Assembly (NCBI GenBank): GCA_950106755.1
Contig: OX467083.1
Coordinates: 44,902,555-44,966,554, forward strand
Source of the DNA: Climacium dendroides
Lineage: Eukaryota; Streptophyta; Bryopsida; Hypnales; Climaciaceae
Direction of reading: 5' to 3'
Length of the DNA: 64,000 nucleotides
The translations under genes and the position numbers were made by a program. Positions 36,700 through 49,660 of this stretch are shown piece by piece. Below the pieces are notes generated by a model, which was given only the letters and a program-made list of their open reading frames with translations, was not told the DNA's origin and made no database searches. How positions within the stretch are numbered: position 1 is the stretch's first letter; every line of letters starts with the position of its first letter.

Positions 36700-38950
36700 G
36701 CTCGAAATGGTTCACGGAGTTTGGGTGTGAGAGTGGCGTAGTTAGCTTCGAAATGCAAAATGCTGTGGATGAAATGCAATTTGTGTATTAATTTGCATTG
36801 ATCAATCAGCACAAGGAAGCTCATGCTAATGTCGAAATGGCGCATTGCATGGAATGTCGCCAATTGATCAGATGAGTGGCATATATTAGAGTTCATCGTA
36901 AAGGAAACGCCAGTTTAAAACAGGGGTGCAAGAGGAAGGTTCAACTAGGAACAGTACGAAAGAAACACAACACCAAACTCCATCAGACCTTAGTTTGGGT
37001 ACTTCAAGGAGTTTTGTCCTGTGTTTTTTTCAAACTCTGGCTCTTGCAATTGGTCCCTCATTGTACATAGTTTACCATGAACTCGATTGGTGTTAGAAGG
37101 TGTGATTGTATAGAAAGGGGATTTACATGGGCTCATATAGCTAAAACTATGTGGCATGGAGAAGTCCTTTGAGGAAATGGCGGCATGGTTTGAGATAAGG
37201 AACTTCAGTTTGGCTTGAATGAAAGTAACTGGTGTTCAAGACACAAGTCAAGAGTTTATTATTTTGTTGAAAAGGCACCAAACCAACTAGTGAGAGAAAG
37301 TATAACTGGATTTTAAATTTTTGATGCTTTGTAATGTGTCAACTTTTTGACATTATCATGCAATGAACAAGCTGCTAGTAATGTCTCTAAGTTTGTTTTT
37401 ATTGATGGAAGCACATAAAGTCTTACTCAAACTTCCTCACATCATGTAGCTTCTATCAATGCAAAGCTTTGTCCCCTTCAATCCAAAGAGGGCGGCAAGG
37501 TTGTTAGTGTATGATGAGTATTGATGGGTAGTATTAGTTGCGAGGGTATGTATTGGCAGTGTGCTTTGGAGGTTTCAATAGAGTTCTTTTATCTCTACCT
37601 ATTTGAAGACATTAAGCAATGGTTTGTTAAGATTAGGGTCTTTAGTGATTTTAATGGTGTATCCAAAATCGTGCCCTAATAAATTCATCTTGTAGTGAAA
37701 GATACTTTCAAAGAATGTCCAACATAGAAAATATGAGGTGACAACAAGGTCATGACAATAGGTTTCAATGGGATATTGTTGCAAATGTTGCAATGGTTGT
37801 AGTCCAAGCAACATATATATACATACACATACAATATGTAAAGAAAATTCTACAAAAAATTAAGAAAAGATCCAAGCATTGATAGATAAACCCTTAAATG
37901 CTTCATTCCTTTTTCAAATTTTGGCACATTTTTGCTTTTATCTTTGTACAAAAATATCATTTACCACAATTTCATAAAATTCGTCATGAAAGAAGGTTGT
38001 CTTTTCAATATTCAAGTGTTACATTAAATGAATGAGAAGTTAGTTGGACCAAACAATGCTTGCAAGTCCTCCCATTCATCAACCTATATCCAACCTTAGG
38101 TTGGAATTTAAACTTAGAATGTTGTTGTTTTGTCTTTTTCAAGGTTGAGATTAATAGGATTATGACACATATTCCAAAGTAGTGAGCAACAAAGTAGTTC
38201 TTAAATCATCAAAATTGGAAGACTCTAGACATTGGCTATTGGACAAGTGCACTTTTTGGCTCCCAAAATTCATAGTAATTTTAATGTTGGAAATAAAATT
38301 TTGAAATTTTTGCTATCTCCATATTTCCTATCTTCCTACATGGGAAAAATTTCCACCCCTTCATACGCCTTACCATTTGCTCCTAAATTGCTTAACCCTT
38401 AAAAGACATTCATGCCTAACCAACATTTTAAAAGTCAAACTTGAATTTTTCACATAGTTCTTGATTTTAAATGCTTTTAAGTTTAACTAAAAAAATTTAG
38501 GTTTAATAATATAATTTTTATCCCATTTTATTTTAAAAATACTTAAAATTATAATTTTTATGACACTTTAAAGATAGCCTCTCAAAAGCTCAAAATACAC
38601 CACTTTTGAACTTTTTCTATCAAATTTCTCTTGGTGTGAGCTCAAGGAATATGCGAATTACACCTTGATGTTTATCACTATTATTTTCATTTTTCATAAA
38701 ATTAACATACTATTTTAAGCATTTTTGTAATTGCTTTGATTTTTACAATGAAATTTCCTTAAAAAATCATATAAAATTCAATTGGGTGTTTTTAATTATG
38801 AAAAAATAAAAAATAAAATTTTAGACATACATTACTACATGAGAAGGACATAAATTTTTTTTTGAATTGCGTGTTTTAATATAGAAATCTAATGAAATTT
38901 GACCAAGCCCAGACATTAAATGTCCTTTAAGGGTTAAAGGGGTCTGGGAT
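36700..38950. other. AT-rich intergenic DNA, no gene seen
   Basis: It lies between the pectinesterase and the next gene and holds a family C copy (38.08-38.40 kb). Nothing here looks coding. Confidence 0.5.
38080..38400 (+). repeat. Family C dispersed repeat, direct copy
   Basis: It matches 15,070-15,250 directly over its first part, and 33,640-34,100 in reverse complement over most of its length. Together with the 33.6-34.1 kb copy it forms an inverted pair enclosing pectinesterase exons 4 and 5. Confidence 0.65.
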
Positions 38951-39019
38951 TCTGGCAATGATGGAATCTTAGGGTTTAGGGCTCATGGACCCTCCCCAAT
39001 TCTCCATTCAATTTCTTAC

Positions 39020-39315
39020 CGACGTTGTTTCCAGCCATTGCAAAGCTCTTGCAGCTTAAACCCTAGCATTCCTGTCGTTGTTTTCAGAGGATGGAGGCCA
39101 TAGCAGCCATGGCTCCTCCTCCAGCTGCCCTGTCTGCTGTTTCTCCTTCCTGTTACTGCTCTGCTTCCACTTCCAGAGCTTTGAGCTTCGCTCACACTAC
39201 ACCCCGATGGCAACGTTTAGAATTGTCGTCGTCATCGTCGTCGCTGCATTTCACAGTTGCGAATGGTTTGCAATGCATTGAAAATTCTTCACAAAAGGGG
39301 CGTGTCCGCTGCGAA
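39020..39315 (+). repeat. Leader/transit-peptide module, copy 1
   Basis: This segment covers the 5' leader and the first about 75 codons of the At4g37920-type gene. It is closely similar at base level to 55,390-55,715, the same part of the aspartokinase gene. Shared runs include CAGCTTAAACCCTA upstream, GAGGATGGAGGC at the start codon and TGCTCTGCTTCCACTTCCAG (39,158 and 55,551). Similarity fades inside exon 1 in both genes. Confidence 0.9.
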
Positions 39316-42300
39316 TCCAATTTCGCAATTTTGACACCTGTGAGGCTCTTTGGATGTCGGACCTGGAGTCCGAGAGTCGCAAAGTCTAGGAAATTTTGGA
39401 GGCGAGTGCAAGCAGGAGAGCAGCAAGCTGAAGAAGGGAAAGGGAATGTGGAGGAGGAGAAAGAGCCGGTGGATTACCGGCTGTATCAGGCGCTCATGCG
39501 AGGGGGGGAGGAAGTGGCGTCCGTTTTGAAGGAAATGACGGAGCTTGTGAGTGCGTTAGTTCACGGGAAACCCTCTCCTCCAATTCTTCTGCACTTTACG
39601 GTTTCAGTAAATGAAATGGAGTGTGAAGTTGGATCCTTGGGGTGACAGAGAGAGAGTAGTAGAAAAGATGGAGTTACTGAAAATCTTTAATTTAGTGCAT
39701 ACTTGATCCTTCCACGACATTTTCAGATTACTTAGTTTTAAAGTTTTTGTTCATGGGATCCTTCTCCTCCTATTCTTCCGTACTTCAGGGTTTTAAGTAC
39801 ATTAAATGGAATGCGAATTTTGGTCCCCGGGGTTTGAATTGTGACAAAGATTAGAAAGATGGAGTTAATGAAATGGAACAAATTAGTGCGTCTAGGATTA
39901 GGGGGGGTTGAATGTATGTAGTACACGAATTTGCTCTTCAATCTCGTTGAACTTTTCGACAGTCTCTGCTAGCTGATGTGGTGCTTTGAGATGGAATTCG
40001 TACTCAGGAGCATACGCATTTTTAAGCTAGTTTCCAAGCACTTACGGAGCTTCTGTTGGACGTGGGTGTTCCGTGGGCCATGACAGTTAGAAGACATAAC
40101 CCAAATGGGAGAGCAGGGAGAGCAGGTAGCAGTAGAGATGGCAGCTACGGGAGTATTGGGACAGAGGCTTGATAAGCTCGACGAGAGCTTTCTTATGGCG
40201 CTAGACTACATGATCAAGCAGGCAGACAGGGATGACAAGGTATTGGCCTGTGAGTTTCCTTGTTATCCTGCTCTCTTTAGCCGTTACAAGGCGTGCTAAC
40301 TTATCTGACATGCTAAAGCATGGTCGTCACACTGCATGGTTGTTTACCCCTAAAGGACTAATGATTCATAGTTTTTGAATGACCAATTCGTTTTAATCAT
40401 ATTGTGAAAAATGTATTTCTATAGCACCAGAATCAGTGAAGAACATTGCATGTGTTGGTCAAAATATAAGAAACTGTTGGACGAAAGTTAGTCCCCATAC
40501 GACCTACTTCAGAAGCATGAGGCCCAATTTGCACTTCTTCGCTCTTATGGGTTTAGATATAATTAAAAGTTTACGTATTGCCGATGCCCTTGTCTAGTAG
40601 TTCTTGACAATTGGACTCAAGCACTCCTAATTCCTTTTTAATTCTGTTACAGCAACGATGGTTGCTGGAGGTCATCAAGGACGTCGTACTTGCTCAACTT
40701 GCGCGGAAGTTTCCAGCTGAGGTCAGCGTACACGATGAAACTCGCATGCAAATTCTTTCGTTCTTAGGGTTCAGTTTCTGAAAGATGATAAGCTTTTGTC
40801 CACTGAGGTTGCCGTAATGCTTGTTCTCCATTTGTTGTACTACGAATCCTTGCATTTTACTGCGGTATACCTTACAGAATTCATTCTCGTGCAGTTTAGA
40901 GTGGTTTCCATTTTTAGAATGGATTGTATTGTGTGAATCTTGTCTTCGAGAGGATTCTAGTGCACTAGAGTATGTATTTTGGATGCTGAAGAGGTTTAGG
41001 GTTTAGGGTTAAGTGAATGATGAGGTTGCAGTTTGAAGGAGTAGGGTTCCAATGACAAGCCTAGACTACCCTTGAACCATGAGTATAGCATCTACAAGGT
41101 ATACCTTCGTGGATGCATCTTTGGTAGTGCTAGAATCTAGAAGTTAAATATCATCACTTACAAGCCACGTGTTTGGATGACACTTGCCTTGTAAATGAGT
41201 GAATTTTCAAAGGGATCCCCAAATGAATGGGTTTCCTTCATCAAGTGTGCAATTAGCCAGTTGGAGGGTAATTTCACATTTGTAATTTCTGTACGCATGC
41301 TGTCATTAGCGTGCTGCTCCTATCTGTCATGGTTACGGTTCAGGGTTAGGGTTTAAGGTTCAGGGTTAGCTGATTTTTTCTCTCGTGGATCGTGAATTTG
41401 CAGGTGCAAATTGTTGGTATATTGTGTCGTACTCCAGACAGGGATGCTCGTCAAGAAGTATTGAGGCGGTGTGCTGGAGGAGGAGGGACCTTCGATCAAG
41501 TTGGCGGGGGCAAAATTGAGCTACCCTCTGTCAACCTTAGCGAAGTTGGGGACCAGGCAGACGAGATTATTTCGGTAATCCTGGAAATGGGAAAATTCAA
41601 TATGAAAATTGACACTTGGATCTTTCCAGGATACACTGAAAATCGGTTGAAATATATATATTCAGGTTGCTAAGTCGTGTCCTTTAGGTGTATTCTTCTT
41701 TTGGTCGAATTTCTCTAGCTAAAGAGCAGAGTTCTGTTGGGGTTTTGTAGACTATGGAGGAAAAGGCTAGAGTGGAGGACAGGCGACTTCTTGCGAGGCT
41801 GGTGTTGGTGAGAGAAGAATCCCGCAGTCTGCTTAGTGGGGGCGTTCAAGATGAGCGCATCGAGAAGAACAAGCTGAGGAATCTTCCCGAACCAGAGGTG
41901 AGTACTCAGATTGTCAATTGCCACGTTGTCCTGCACATCGAACTTCTAAGTGCTCAAGCTAAAAAAATTAGAATCCACTTGGGAAGCTATGTTAACTTCA
42001 AATTTTTTCTATTGTTCAGAAATGTAGGTTATGATTTCTTCTTTCTATTGGCACATTTTGTTACTTTTCTTGAAACCTTCTTCATGACTTACATCAAGTC
42101 CTAAGATATGGGAGCAGACACTTCTGGCTCTTAGTGGTTAGGAAGTGATGTGGTTTCTCAATTGCTTATCCCAAAATTGCATTCGCAAGTATTTTTATAG
42201 GATCACTCATTATTTGCTTGTATACAGGTGAATTTTTTGACAAAAATTATTGGATTGAAACCTGGTCCCGACTTGCACAAGAAACTGGCAAGGGTACTGG

Positions 42301-43197
42301 GAGGAGAAGATGAGGGTGCAGATATTGTAGATGAGGAGAAAGTTCGTCAATTAGATAGAGCCCAAAGTGTTGCTAGAGCCCCGGTAGGATTATGCTCAAC
42401 TTCTCAACTTCAATTACGTTTCTTACATAGTATGTACAACTTAGTAGATTTCACAACTGTCATCTCAGGTTGTCTAACAGACACTGTGTCTAGCATTTGA
42501 ATTTCGTAGTGATTGCCGTACAATTTGAGTATGGAAATCAAATACGTGACTGTTCTGCTGATCTCTCTTTGCATTTTGAACGCAGATAGTCTCAAGGAAG
42601 GAACCACCACCTCCGGTTCTTCCTGTACGTCCGGGCTTGTTCATAGAGACCGTCAACAAGGTAATGACGATGTACCGCACATTGTGTTTTTTCAGCAGCT
42701 ACGTTCACTTTTAGCAACTTTAGCAATCTATCGATCTTTACTGACTGAATAGCCTATTGATGAGTAATATCTTTGGTATCGACTTTCGAAATTACCTAAC
42801 ACTCGGGGTTTGTGTCTCAGGTTTTGGGAGGTATGTATGTCACTAATACTGCAGCTGGAGTGACTGTTCAGCAAATGGAATGGGTATGTTATTTCACTTC
42901 AAAATTGAGTTTGGCCTGCTAGAAAAAGCTCATGCTGAGTCTTTTTGGTGTTTTAGCGGTTAATGTTCATGGTAGCGAACACTGGGTTGATGTGGGACTT
43001 GGTTCATCATGAGGTCATTTCGCAAAATAGGTTAGCAATGACAAGCTGCAATGAATTCCAGTGTTGTAATTTTAGACTTATTCTACATGTATGATCAACG
43101 GTTGGACTGCTCATTGCTAAAGTTGGTCAATGTTGGTCTGTTTGCTTGTCAGATTCGCAAGGAGACCCTGGATATATTACAGAGCATGGCGTTTTGA
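39091..43197 (+). CDS. Chloroplast protein of the At4g37920/PRDA1 type
   Basis: This is a plastid protein family related to Arabidopsis At4g37920 and, more distantly, PRDA1, which is linked to plastid gene expression. The biochemical role of this member is unknown to me. Nine exons join in frame to 444 residues: 39,091-39,546; 40,087-40,239; 40,653-40,721; 41,404-41,574; 41,751-41,897; 42,228-42,383; 42,586-42,660; 42,821-42,883; 43,153-43,197. All introns are GT-AG and phase 0. Residues 1 to about 75 form a Ser/Ala-rich transit peptide without acidic runs; a basic then Glu-rich linker follows. The conserved region (about 130-444) includes VAVEMAATGVLGQRLD, FLMALDYMI, ILCRTPDRDARQEVLRRC, RRLLARLVLVREESR, LPEPEVNFLTKIIGLKPG, LPVRPGLFIETVNKVLGGMY and a C-terminal MEWIRKETLDILQSMAF. 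Identification rests on recalled family sequences; assignment to the wider family is firm, the closest orthologue is less so. The transit peptide matches that of the aspartokinase gene. Confidence 0.9.
40995..41370 (+). repeat. Telomere-like motifs in intron 3 of the At4g37920-type gene
   Basis: TTTAGGGTTTAGGG occurs at 40,995-41,008, and a second cluster of GGGTTAGGGTTTAAGG with GGGTTAG lies at 41,343-41,369. Both are in one intron (40,722-41,403). Confidence 0.75.
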
Positions 43198-45240
43198 ATT
43201 TTTAATAGCCGATTGTTGCTGCATTACCATTCAATAGATTAGAATAGATGAGAGAAGTGACCGAATTTTTCACAACGAACAGATCATTTATGAAATACTT
43301 TTGTGACCATATGCCTGAATGTAATATTCTGCAATACTACTAGAGATCTCCAGTATGACTCGGCGTCCCTTGTTGCGTCTTGTGTTTACTGTGTGCACGT
43401 GATCCTTCAATTTTGTAGAAGGCCTAAGTTAACTGAACCTCATTGTAACCTGTTCCTAAAACGGATCCCTACAGATTCTTGCAGAGCAAGTTCTGTTCAT
43501 GAGAGCTTGCGGTCAATTTTGGGTACACTTATTATCAACATTTTGAATATTAGTACTGTATTCATGTGTTGTCCAAAAAGTACTTGCTAAGAGAATCTAG
43601 AATCTCTTTTGACCTCTCCCACAAGATGAAAGAACTTAAATTGTGACATAATTTGCATTTATGAAAAGAGATGATGAGTGCCTTCAATTTCAATGACAAT
43701 TCATAAAAGAGATGTATCCCTTTAAATTCTTTCAAAACTTTGTGTGTTGCAACTACAATGGATTAGGGAATTAAAAAAATGTCTTTGTTATCAAAAATTG
43801 CCACTTTCTAGGTCAATGAGAAAGAAATGAAGGAAAAAAAAAATCTTTTTTTGAATGTCAATTGTATAAATTTGTACTATGCTACCATAGGAATATGTTG
43901 AAAAAATTTAAGAAACTTTGACAAATTTGTACTATACTAACATGGGAATATGAGGCAACATATGTGGTTTGTGTCATACACATTATCTTGTAGATTTCTT
44001 AAAGGAACCTTGAATGAATAGACTTTTAATATGCGTTGGTTCTAAGAAGAATTGGAGTTGTTTCTCTCTGAGGTACTAATTGGTAAACCTTTGACACTCC
44101 TCTAATAATTCTTGTCCTCTCATAGGATTAGACTAATTTTTTTTCTATAAATTGTCAATATATTCATCTTCTTAATTTCATAAATCTTTTGATTTTTTTC
44201 CTAAATCATTTTTACACTTGACAATCAACTTCAAACCAAAATTCATATCAATCTTCACCAAGTTTATATGGTTATTTAATTTGAACAAAACCAAATGAAT
44301 ACTAGGACTCTTTTAAAGATTGAATTGACATAACCTCCTTGGCTCATATAAAGGATGATTATAATTTTGGGTCTTCAACAATATTTTAGATGCTACATGC
44401 TTTGTTAATATTACATGATATTTTTATACCAATTAAAATCTTCTAGTTTCATAAAATTGCCAATACCTATGGAACCTCAAGGAATGCACTATCTTTTTTT
44501 TTGTTAGGGTGCAATCAAATGAAGGATTATTATAATTTCCTTAGTCCTAAAATTTAGACAATTCTTGAAAGTAAATTAACATCACCATAATGGGGTATTC
44601 AAAGTTTATAAATAATAAAGGATAGGGGATAATATTAAATTTTTCTCTATTTTTTTAGGATTTAGTCTAGCTAACAAAAATAATTAAAAAAATAGAACTA
44701 CAATAGGTTTGTCAAAAGTATCCAAGGCAAGATCCAATGTCCTTTGTACTTTCAATAATAAGTATAGAGTTTTAGCTGATGAAGCATGGAAGATGACAAG
44801 TGTCATAGGTTGCCAACAATACATTTGTACATTGATAGTAATGCACTCATTAGGTTTGTTTTCTTTTGTTCAATTTTCAAAATTTCAGTTTTGTAATGTA
44901 GGTATGTTTTGGTCTAAATTTTTGAACATAAACCCTAAAACTTTCATAGTGTAGCCTTAAGTTTTTGAACAGTCACCTTGTAAATGTGGTGTATTGGTTT
45001 TGTATTGGTTTTTGTATGTTTGAAACTAATTTGTGAATGTTTTTCTTCTCATTTATGTCTTTATGTGTGTGTAGTTTTCAGTTATAAATTTTCCATCAAA
45101 TATTTATGTACGGATTCTAATAAATATACTCATATTCTTTATTTATAATGAACATAGGGTACACATAATTAGCACAAGAAAAAATTTCAAATGAAAGATA
45201 GGGTAATTGAAATAAGAAAAATTTAAAAATTTTAGATAAA
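43198..45240. other. Intergenic DNA, no gene seen
   Basis: The first few hundred bases are probably 3' untranslated sequence. AT-rich DNA follows with a short direct repeat (AATTTGTACTAT at 43,868 and 43,924). No supported coding sequence is present. Confidence 0.5.
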
Positions 45241-45245
45241 GACTA

Positions 45246-46045
45246 GCATGCGGTTGGTGCTTGCTATGCTATGCATTCACCATTAGAATTTCATAAGAAT
45301 TTTTATGTATTAGATAGAATGTAGAGTAAGAATTTCAATAAATCTTCAGATAAAAATTACTAAAATTTTCATATAACTTTTTAATAAATAAACATATACT
45401 GAAATAAACAATAAAATTTAATGAATGAAGAATGAAATACATGCAATGGTGAATATGATAAAAGATACACATACATTAGAATCCATTAGAAATTTGACTC
45501 AATTGTTACAAACAATGGCAACCCAAATAGAAGAATTTAAAGAAAAAACTTGTAAATCTCAAAAGCTTTGTGAACAATTTAATTGTTGTGAAATCCAAAA
45601 TTGGTTCAATCTAATAAATTTTTCAAATCATTTGGTAGTAGCAATATAAAATTGAAATCAGAAGCTCAAAACTTACAAAAGCACAAAATTATAGAAGTGC
45701 AAAGAATTGTAAAGCCAACAGAAGCAATGGAATTGTTACTTCTATAATATCATCCTATAGATCCTCTTTAATATCACCTTAATTGCAACAACTATATTCT
45801 TTCTATAATATCACCCTTTGTAAAAAGTAATATTACAAAAGTGATTGCAAACTGCTATTCTACTTCTGTAATATCACATTGTGTGAAAATATAATTTCTA
45901 TGTATGCATGATTGAAAATATTTTTACAAAATATTTAAAATAATTATTTTAAAGACTTATTGAAATCATTATCATGCATTCTATTCAAATATATCAAAAT
46001 TTTACTAATATGTGATACAATGAATGCGTAGCATAGCAAGCACGA
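45246..46045. mobile_element. Candidate element with ~150-bp inverted repeats
   Basis: The left arm (about 45,246-45,400) and right arm (about 45,895-46,045) align as reverse complements. The outer 24 bases (TGCTTGCTATGCTATGCATT on the left) differ at two positions, and an inner run (TAGAATGTAGAGTAAG with TTTCAATAAATC) matches a diverged partner on the right. Between the arms lies a 74-codon frame (45,425-45,649) with a Gln/Glu/Lys-rich, heptad-like stretch. Long inverted repeats suggest a MULE or foldback type, but no transposase motif is seen and the target duplication was not resolved. Confidence 0.5.
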
Positions 46046-46147
46046 GCTCCGAGTATTAATGGTAGCATTTGTGATATTATAGAGGGAGTTATGATTTTAG
46101 TAGTATGATAGCCCCATAGTAATGCACAAGATTTACCTACATAGCCC

Positions 46148-46216
46148 CATGTAATAGGGGCTTAAATACTCATGTAATAAGGGCTTAAATGCCCATGCAA
46201 TAGGGGCTTGAAACAT
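46148..46216 (+). repeat. Tandem repeat, three 23-bp units
   Basis: Three consecutive units of the form CATGTAATAGGGGCTTAAAT plus three bases, with few differences. Confidence 0.85.
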
Positions 46217-47759
46217 TTCAGTATTAAAAATTTCACCTTCTTCAAGGGTTTTCATTGTTGTTTTTGCACTAGTAAAAATCGGGGTAAAAATAGATGTCTT
46301 ACAATACTAAACTTTAACACTATAACTTGGTATTCTAAAACACCTTTTCTACTAATGTTGAAAAATATTGGTCAAGATTTGTAAACAAGAAGGAAAATTA
46401 TATAACATGTTTGTACAAAATAATGGCATTCATTTGAATAAAGTCAAACTCTTTTCCTAATAAACATGCACAAACTCAATGTAGTGCAAATATGAACAAT
46501 ATATAAACAAAACAAATGTAAAATAAGATATAAACAAGAACATTGGTAAGAATTGTAAACATGAATAATGGACGAGCAAGCTCAAATTGTGATTTTTTTC
46601 TAAATATAAACAAGACAATAGTCTAATACGAGGTAGAATAAGATACAAGCATAATGAGAATGCATAGGCAATAGAAAGAAGTAAATGAGATGTAGCACTA
46701 TAGAAGCAAGACAAGAAAAAGAGTGTATCATTGAACAAGAGTTGAAAGTCATTGGAGTAGGATTGCAAAGCCTATAGTTTTAATGTAAAAAATTCATGAA
46801 CCTGAATTGTGAGGTTGGCTTAGCCTAGAAAAATTCACCTAGCCAAACAATTTTAACCACTAGCTTGCCTCATATATCCATCTTTTAATTCTAAATTAGC
46901 CCCATTACTTTGTCATTATTTTTTTGAAGTAAACAATTCTTAAAAACAATTAATTGAAGAGCTAATTGAAATATTCCATATTTGAAATTGAAGGGACTAT
47001 AATATCCTCTAACTTTTACTTCTCACCATCAATTTCTAATCCTTTCAAATTTTCTTAGTTCTTTTCAAACCAACCGATTATTTAGCCATTTTCACCAACT
47101 CACTTATTAGATACTATATGACATTTCTCTCTAGTCATTGCTATGATGCAATCCCAAGTTATAAGGTAGCAACATTTGAAAAAGACATTTTCTATTCTCC
47201 ACTACCTAAAAAATAGCCTTGAATGAACACTTCTAAGATTCAAAAACCCCACAACTTTTCAAAAAGCAACCAATGAAAGTTGAGACATTTCATGCTTCAA
47301 GGGAGGCTATTTAAGGTGAGTTCTTGATATTAAGTTTAGGTTATCCTATCTTTTCAACTTTGAAAATTTATAAAACATTACTAGGCTATCAAAAATTACA
47401 AAACCACTTAAGTAGCATTCCTCTTAAATTTGATAGTAAATAATCTCATTGATTTTTTTTTGGTCATTCAACTTTCAAGGGAGTGGGACTAGAAAAAGTG
47501 TTTCTTTTTAGATGTTGCTACCTTACTCTCATAGGTCTAATTTATGGATTTTGAGTTTGTTCATGATATTATTAAAATTGATCTCAAGGTAGCCAATCAA
47601 ACTTTGTTCTCGCATAGATTCTATCACTACATTGTGTAGTAGAATATAAATTGATGACCCTTCAAGCTTATTCTAGTGACCTTTCATAGGTCCAAATTTT
47701 TTGAAATGTTAAACTAAATTCACTTCTAGGAATCTGAGAGGGTTTTGGCTAGTGAACTC
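46217..47759. other. AT-rich intergenic DNA, no gene seen
   Basis: The longest open frame (103 codons, minus strand, 46,457-46,768) is a Leu/Phe/Tyr-rich product of AT-rich sequence with no recognisable family. Confidence 0.45.
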
Positions 47760-48530
47760 TACAATATTGGGTTGGTTACTATGGAAACCATTCCTTTGGA
47801 TATCGTGTGAATCATTTGCTTAGAAGAATCCAAAACACTCATTAAAGGTCAAACTATTCCAAGACCTCTTCTTTCCATTCAAAATTGCAAAGATGAACAT
47901 TGGCACTTCTATTTTGTATCGAAGGATTCTCTATCATCCTCATAGCACACTTAGTGTTTACAACAATGTTAGAAGGTTAACAATGTTGTTGTTGAAAATT
48001 GGTTTTGTTCCTTTGGACAATTTGACGACTCCATTAGTTGCGTCAATTCAAAAGTCCTATTCTTCTTTCTTTTAGTTGAACTAGTGTGCCTTGTGCCTTT
48101 ACCACAACAAAAGTAAAAACAAAAATAATTTTTTAATTCATGAAAACTTGAAAATTTAACAACTTTCACACCGTAGGTCCAAACACCACAAAACAAAGTG
48201 TGTGCACCCTTGCTTGTACAACACTTTTCAATGGTACCAAGAACACAATCAAGGATGTATGGTTCCAAAGATCTCATTATAACTAACAAACAAATAAAAC
48301 AAACAAACAGCTTAATTTAATCCTTGAAGAACGAATTGGTGACCGTGAAAATTATTTCTCTGGTTACTGTGTGAATCATTTGCTTACAAAATTGAAAAAG
48401 CACTCATTAAAAGTCAAACTACTAAAGAAGGCCTCCCTTTTTCACAACAAAATTCTGAGGATGAATAGTTGCACTTCTGTCCTAGTGGAGGGATTCTTTG
48501 TCATCCATTAGATGCCAAATATCCTCATCG
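47760..48530 (+). repeat. Family D repeat cluster: two arm copies plus a ~240-bp companion unit
   Basis: About 47,770-47,945 and 48,345-48,525 are both related to one arm of the 1.7-2.2 kb foldback (TGTGTGAATCATTTGCTT, then GATGAATAGTTGCACTTCTG in the second). Between them, about 48,065-48,300 is a second unit (landmarks CAACTTTCACACCGTAGGTC, AATGGTACCAAGAACAC). It is repeated twice at 62.37-62.94 kb. Confidence 0.65.
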
Positions 48531-48870
48531 ATGTTTAAGGGTTACGGTATGAATTTTAAATCAATAGGAAGTTGGGTTGTAAGCTGACTCCCGCCTTCAC
48601 TTGCTTAAGTTTTTTGGAACTAAACTAAAAAATGCAAGCACTGACTCGATCAGGCTGCCGGCGGGCGTGGTCATCGTCCGTTGCAACAACTCTCACTGTT
48701 CTTGGCCTAACCTTAGAACTGCGTGGCTGTTGCAAAGGGGTGACAATGCATTTGGCATTTGGCAGAGAGTGCTGCACGTTACAGCAGCCTTCCAGATCCT
48801 ATTTGTAGGGTCTCCGTTGGAACCACTACTTGGAAAATGAATTTCAAAGGGGAAAACGCTGCACAAGCAG

Positions 48871-49223
48871 GTAGTCAGTCCAGCGTGCACGGACCTCCTG
48901 CCTTGTAAACTTTTTACCGGTGTTGAACTACGCTACAACTGACTTTCGCAGAGTACGTGAGGATGCTCCACAATTTTTAGCGTTTTTGTTGTAGGCACAA
49001 TTTATTTCAAAAGGGAAACACAAACACACCGGCCATTTTCCATTTGGTTGAGGTTTTGTGGTCCAAATTCGAAACATTTCATGCTCCGCAATCAAGTTCT
49101 GCTTTGGAAATGCAAGAAAACCATAGGTTCAGTATGAAGTCAGTCGAGCGTGTGGACCTCGTGCTTTGCAATTTTTTTCCGGTGTTGACCTACTGTAAGC
49201 TACAGCTACCTTTTGCAGAATAC
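48871..49223 (+). repeat. Direct repeat, two ~87-bp copies
   Basis: Copies at 48,871-48,956 and 49,137-49,223 share GTCAGTC-AGCGTG-GGACCTC and CCGGTGTTGA-CTAC, then a TTTYGCAGARTAC end. They lie in a GC-richer block without a recognised gene. Confidence 0.7.
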
Positions 49224-49660
49224 TCCGCATTTTCAGTCCGGCAGGATGGTGAGTGCAGCTGGAATTCGTTACTGTAGCCGTCAGGATCCAATTGTTGCTC
49301 ATGGTTTCCGCGGCGAGATCTGAGAAAAGCGAGGCGGAGAGGTCGGGCAGGGCCACCAAGTGCTACGGCAGACGTGCTCTTGTTGTTATGAAGGCCTGAC
49401 TTTCTGCTTCCGCTTTCTTCTGAACTTTTCCTTCGTCTTTTGTCTCACGCTTTCCTTTTTGTGTCACTGATTCGCTCACAATACTTAATCGCACCTCGAG
49501 GTGTGGCTTTGGGACATTAAACAGTTGCAGTCCCTCTGTCGCTCCTAAAGTCGCGCCTGCTTTCCAAAGTTGTTTTTCATTCCGTTTTGCGTGAGGTTTG
49601 CGTACTTTACTTGCAGTCTAATTGATGCGCAAGCTTAGAAGCTCGACGTTTCCTCGTTCA

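Noticed and set aside
43303..43590. A 95-codon frame after the At4g37920-type gene
   Set aside because: It lies where the 3' untranslated region is expected and its Cys-rich text matches nothing I know.
46457..46768. A 103-codon minus-strand frame with apparent hydrophobic stretches
   Set aside because: It is rich in Leu, Phe, Ser and Tyr, as expected from AT-rich DNA. It has no leader context, no neighbours and no recognised family.
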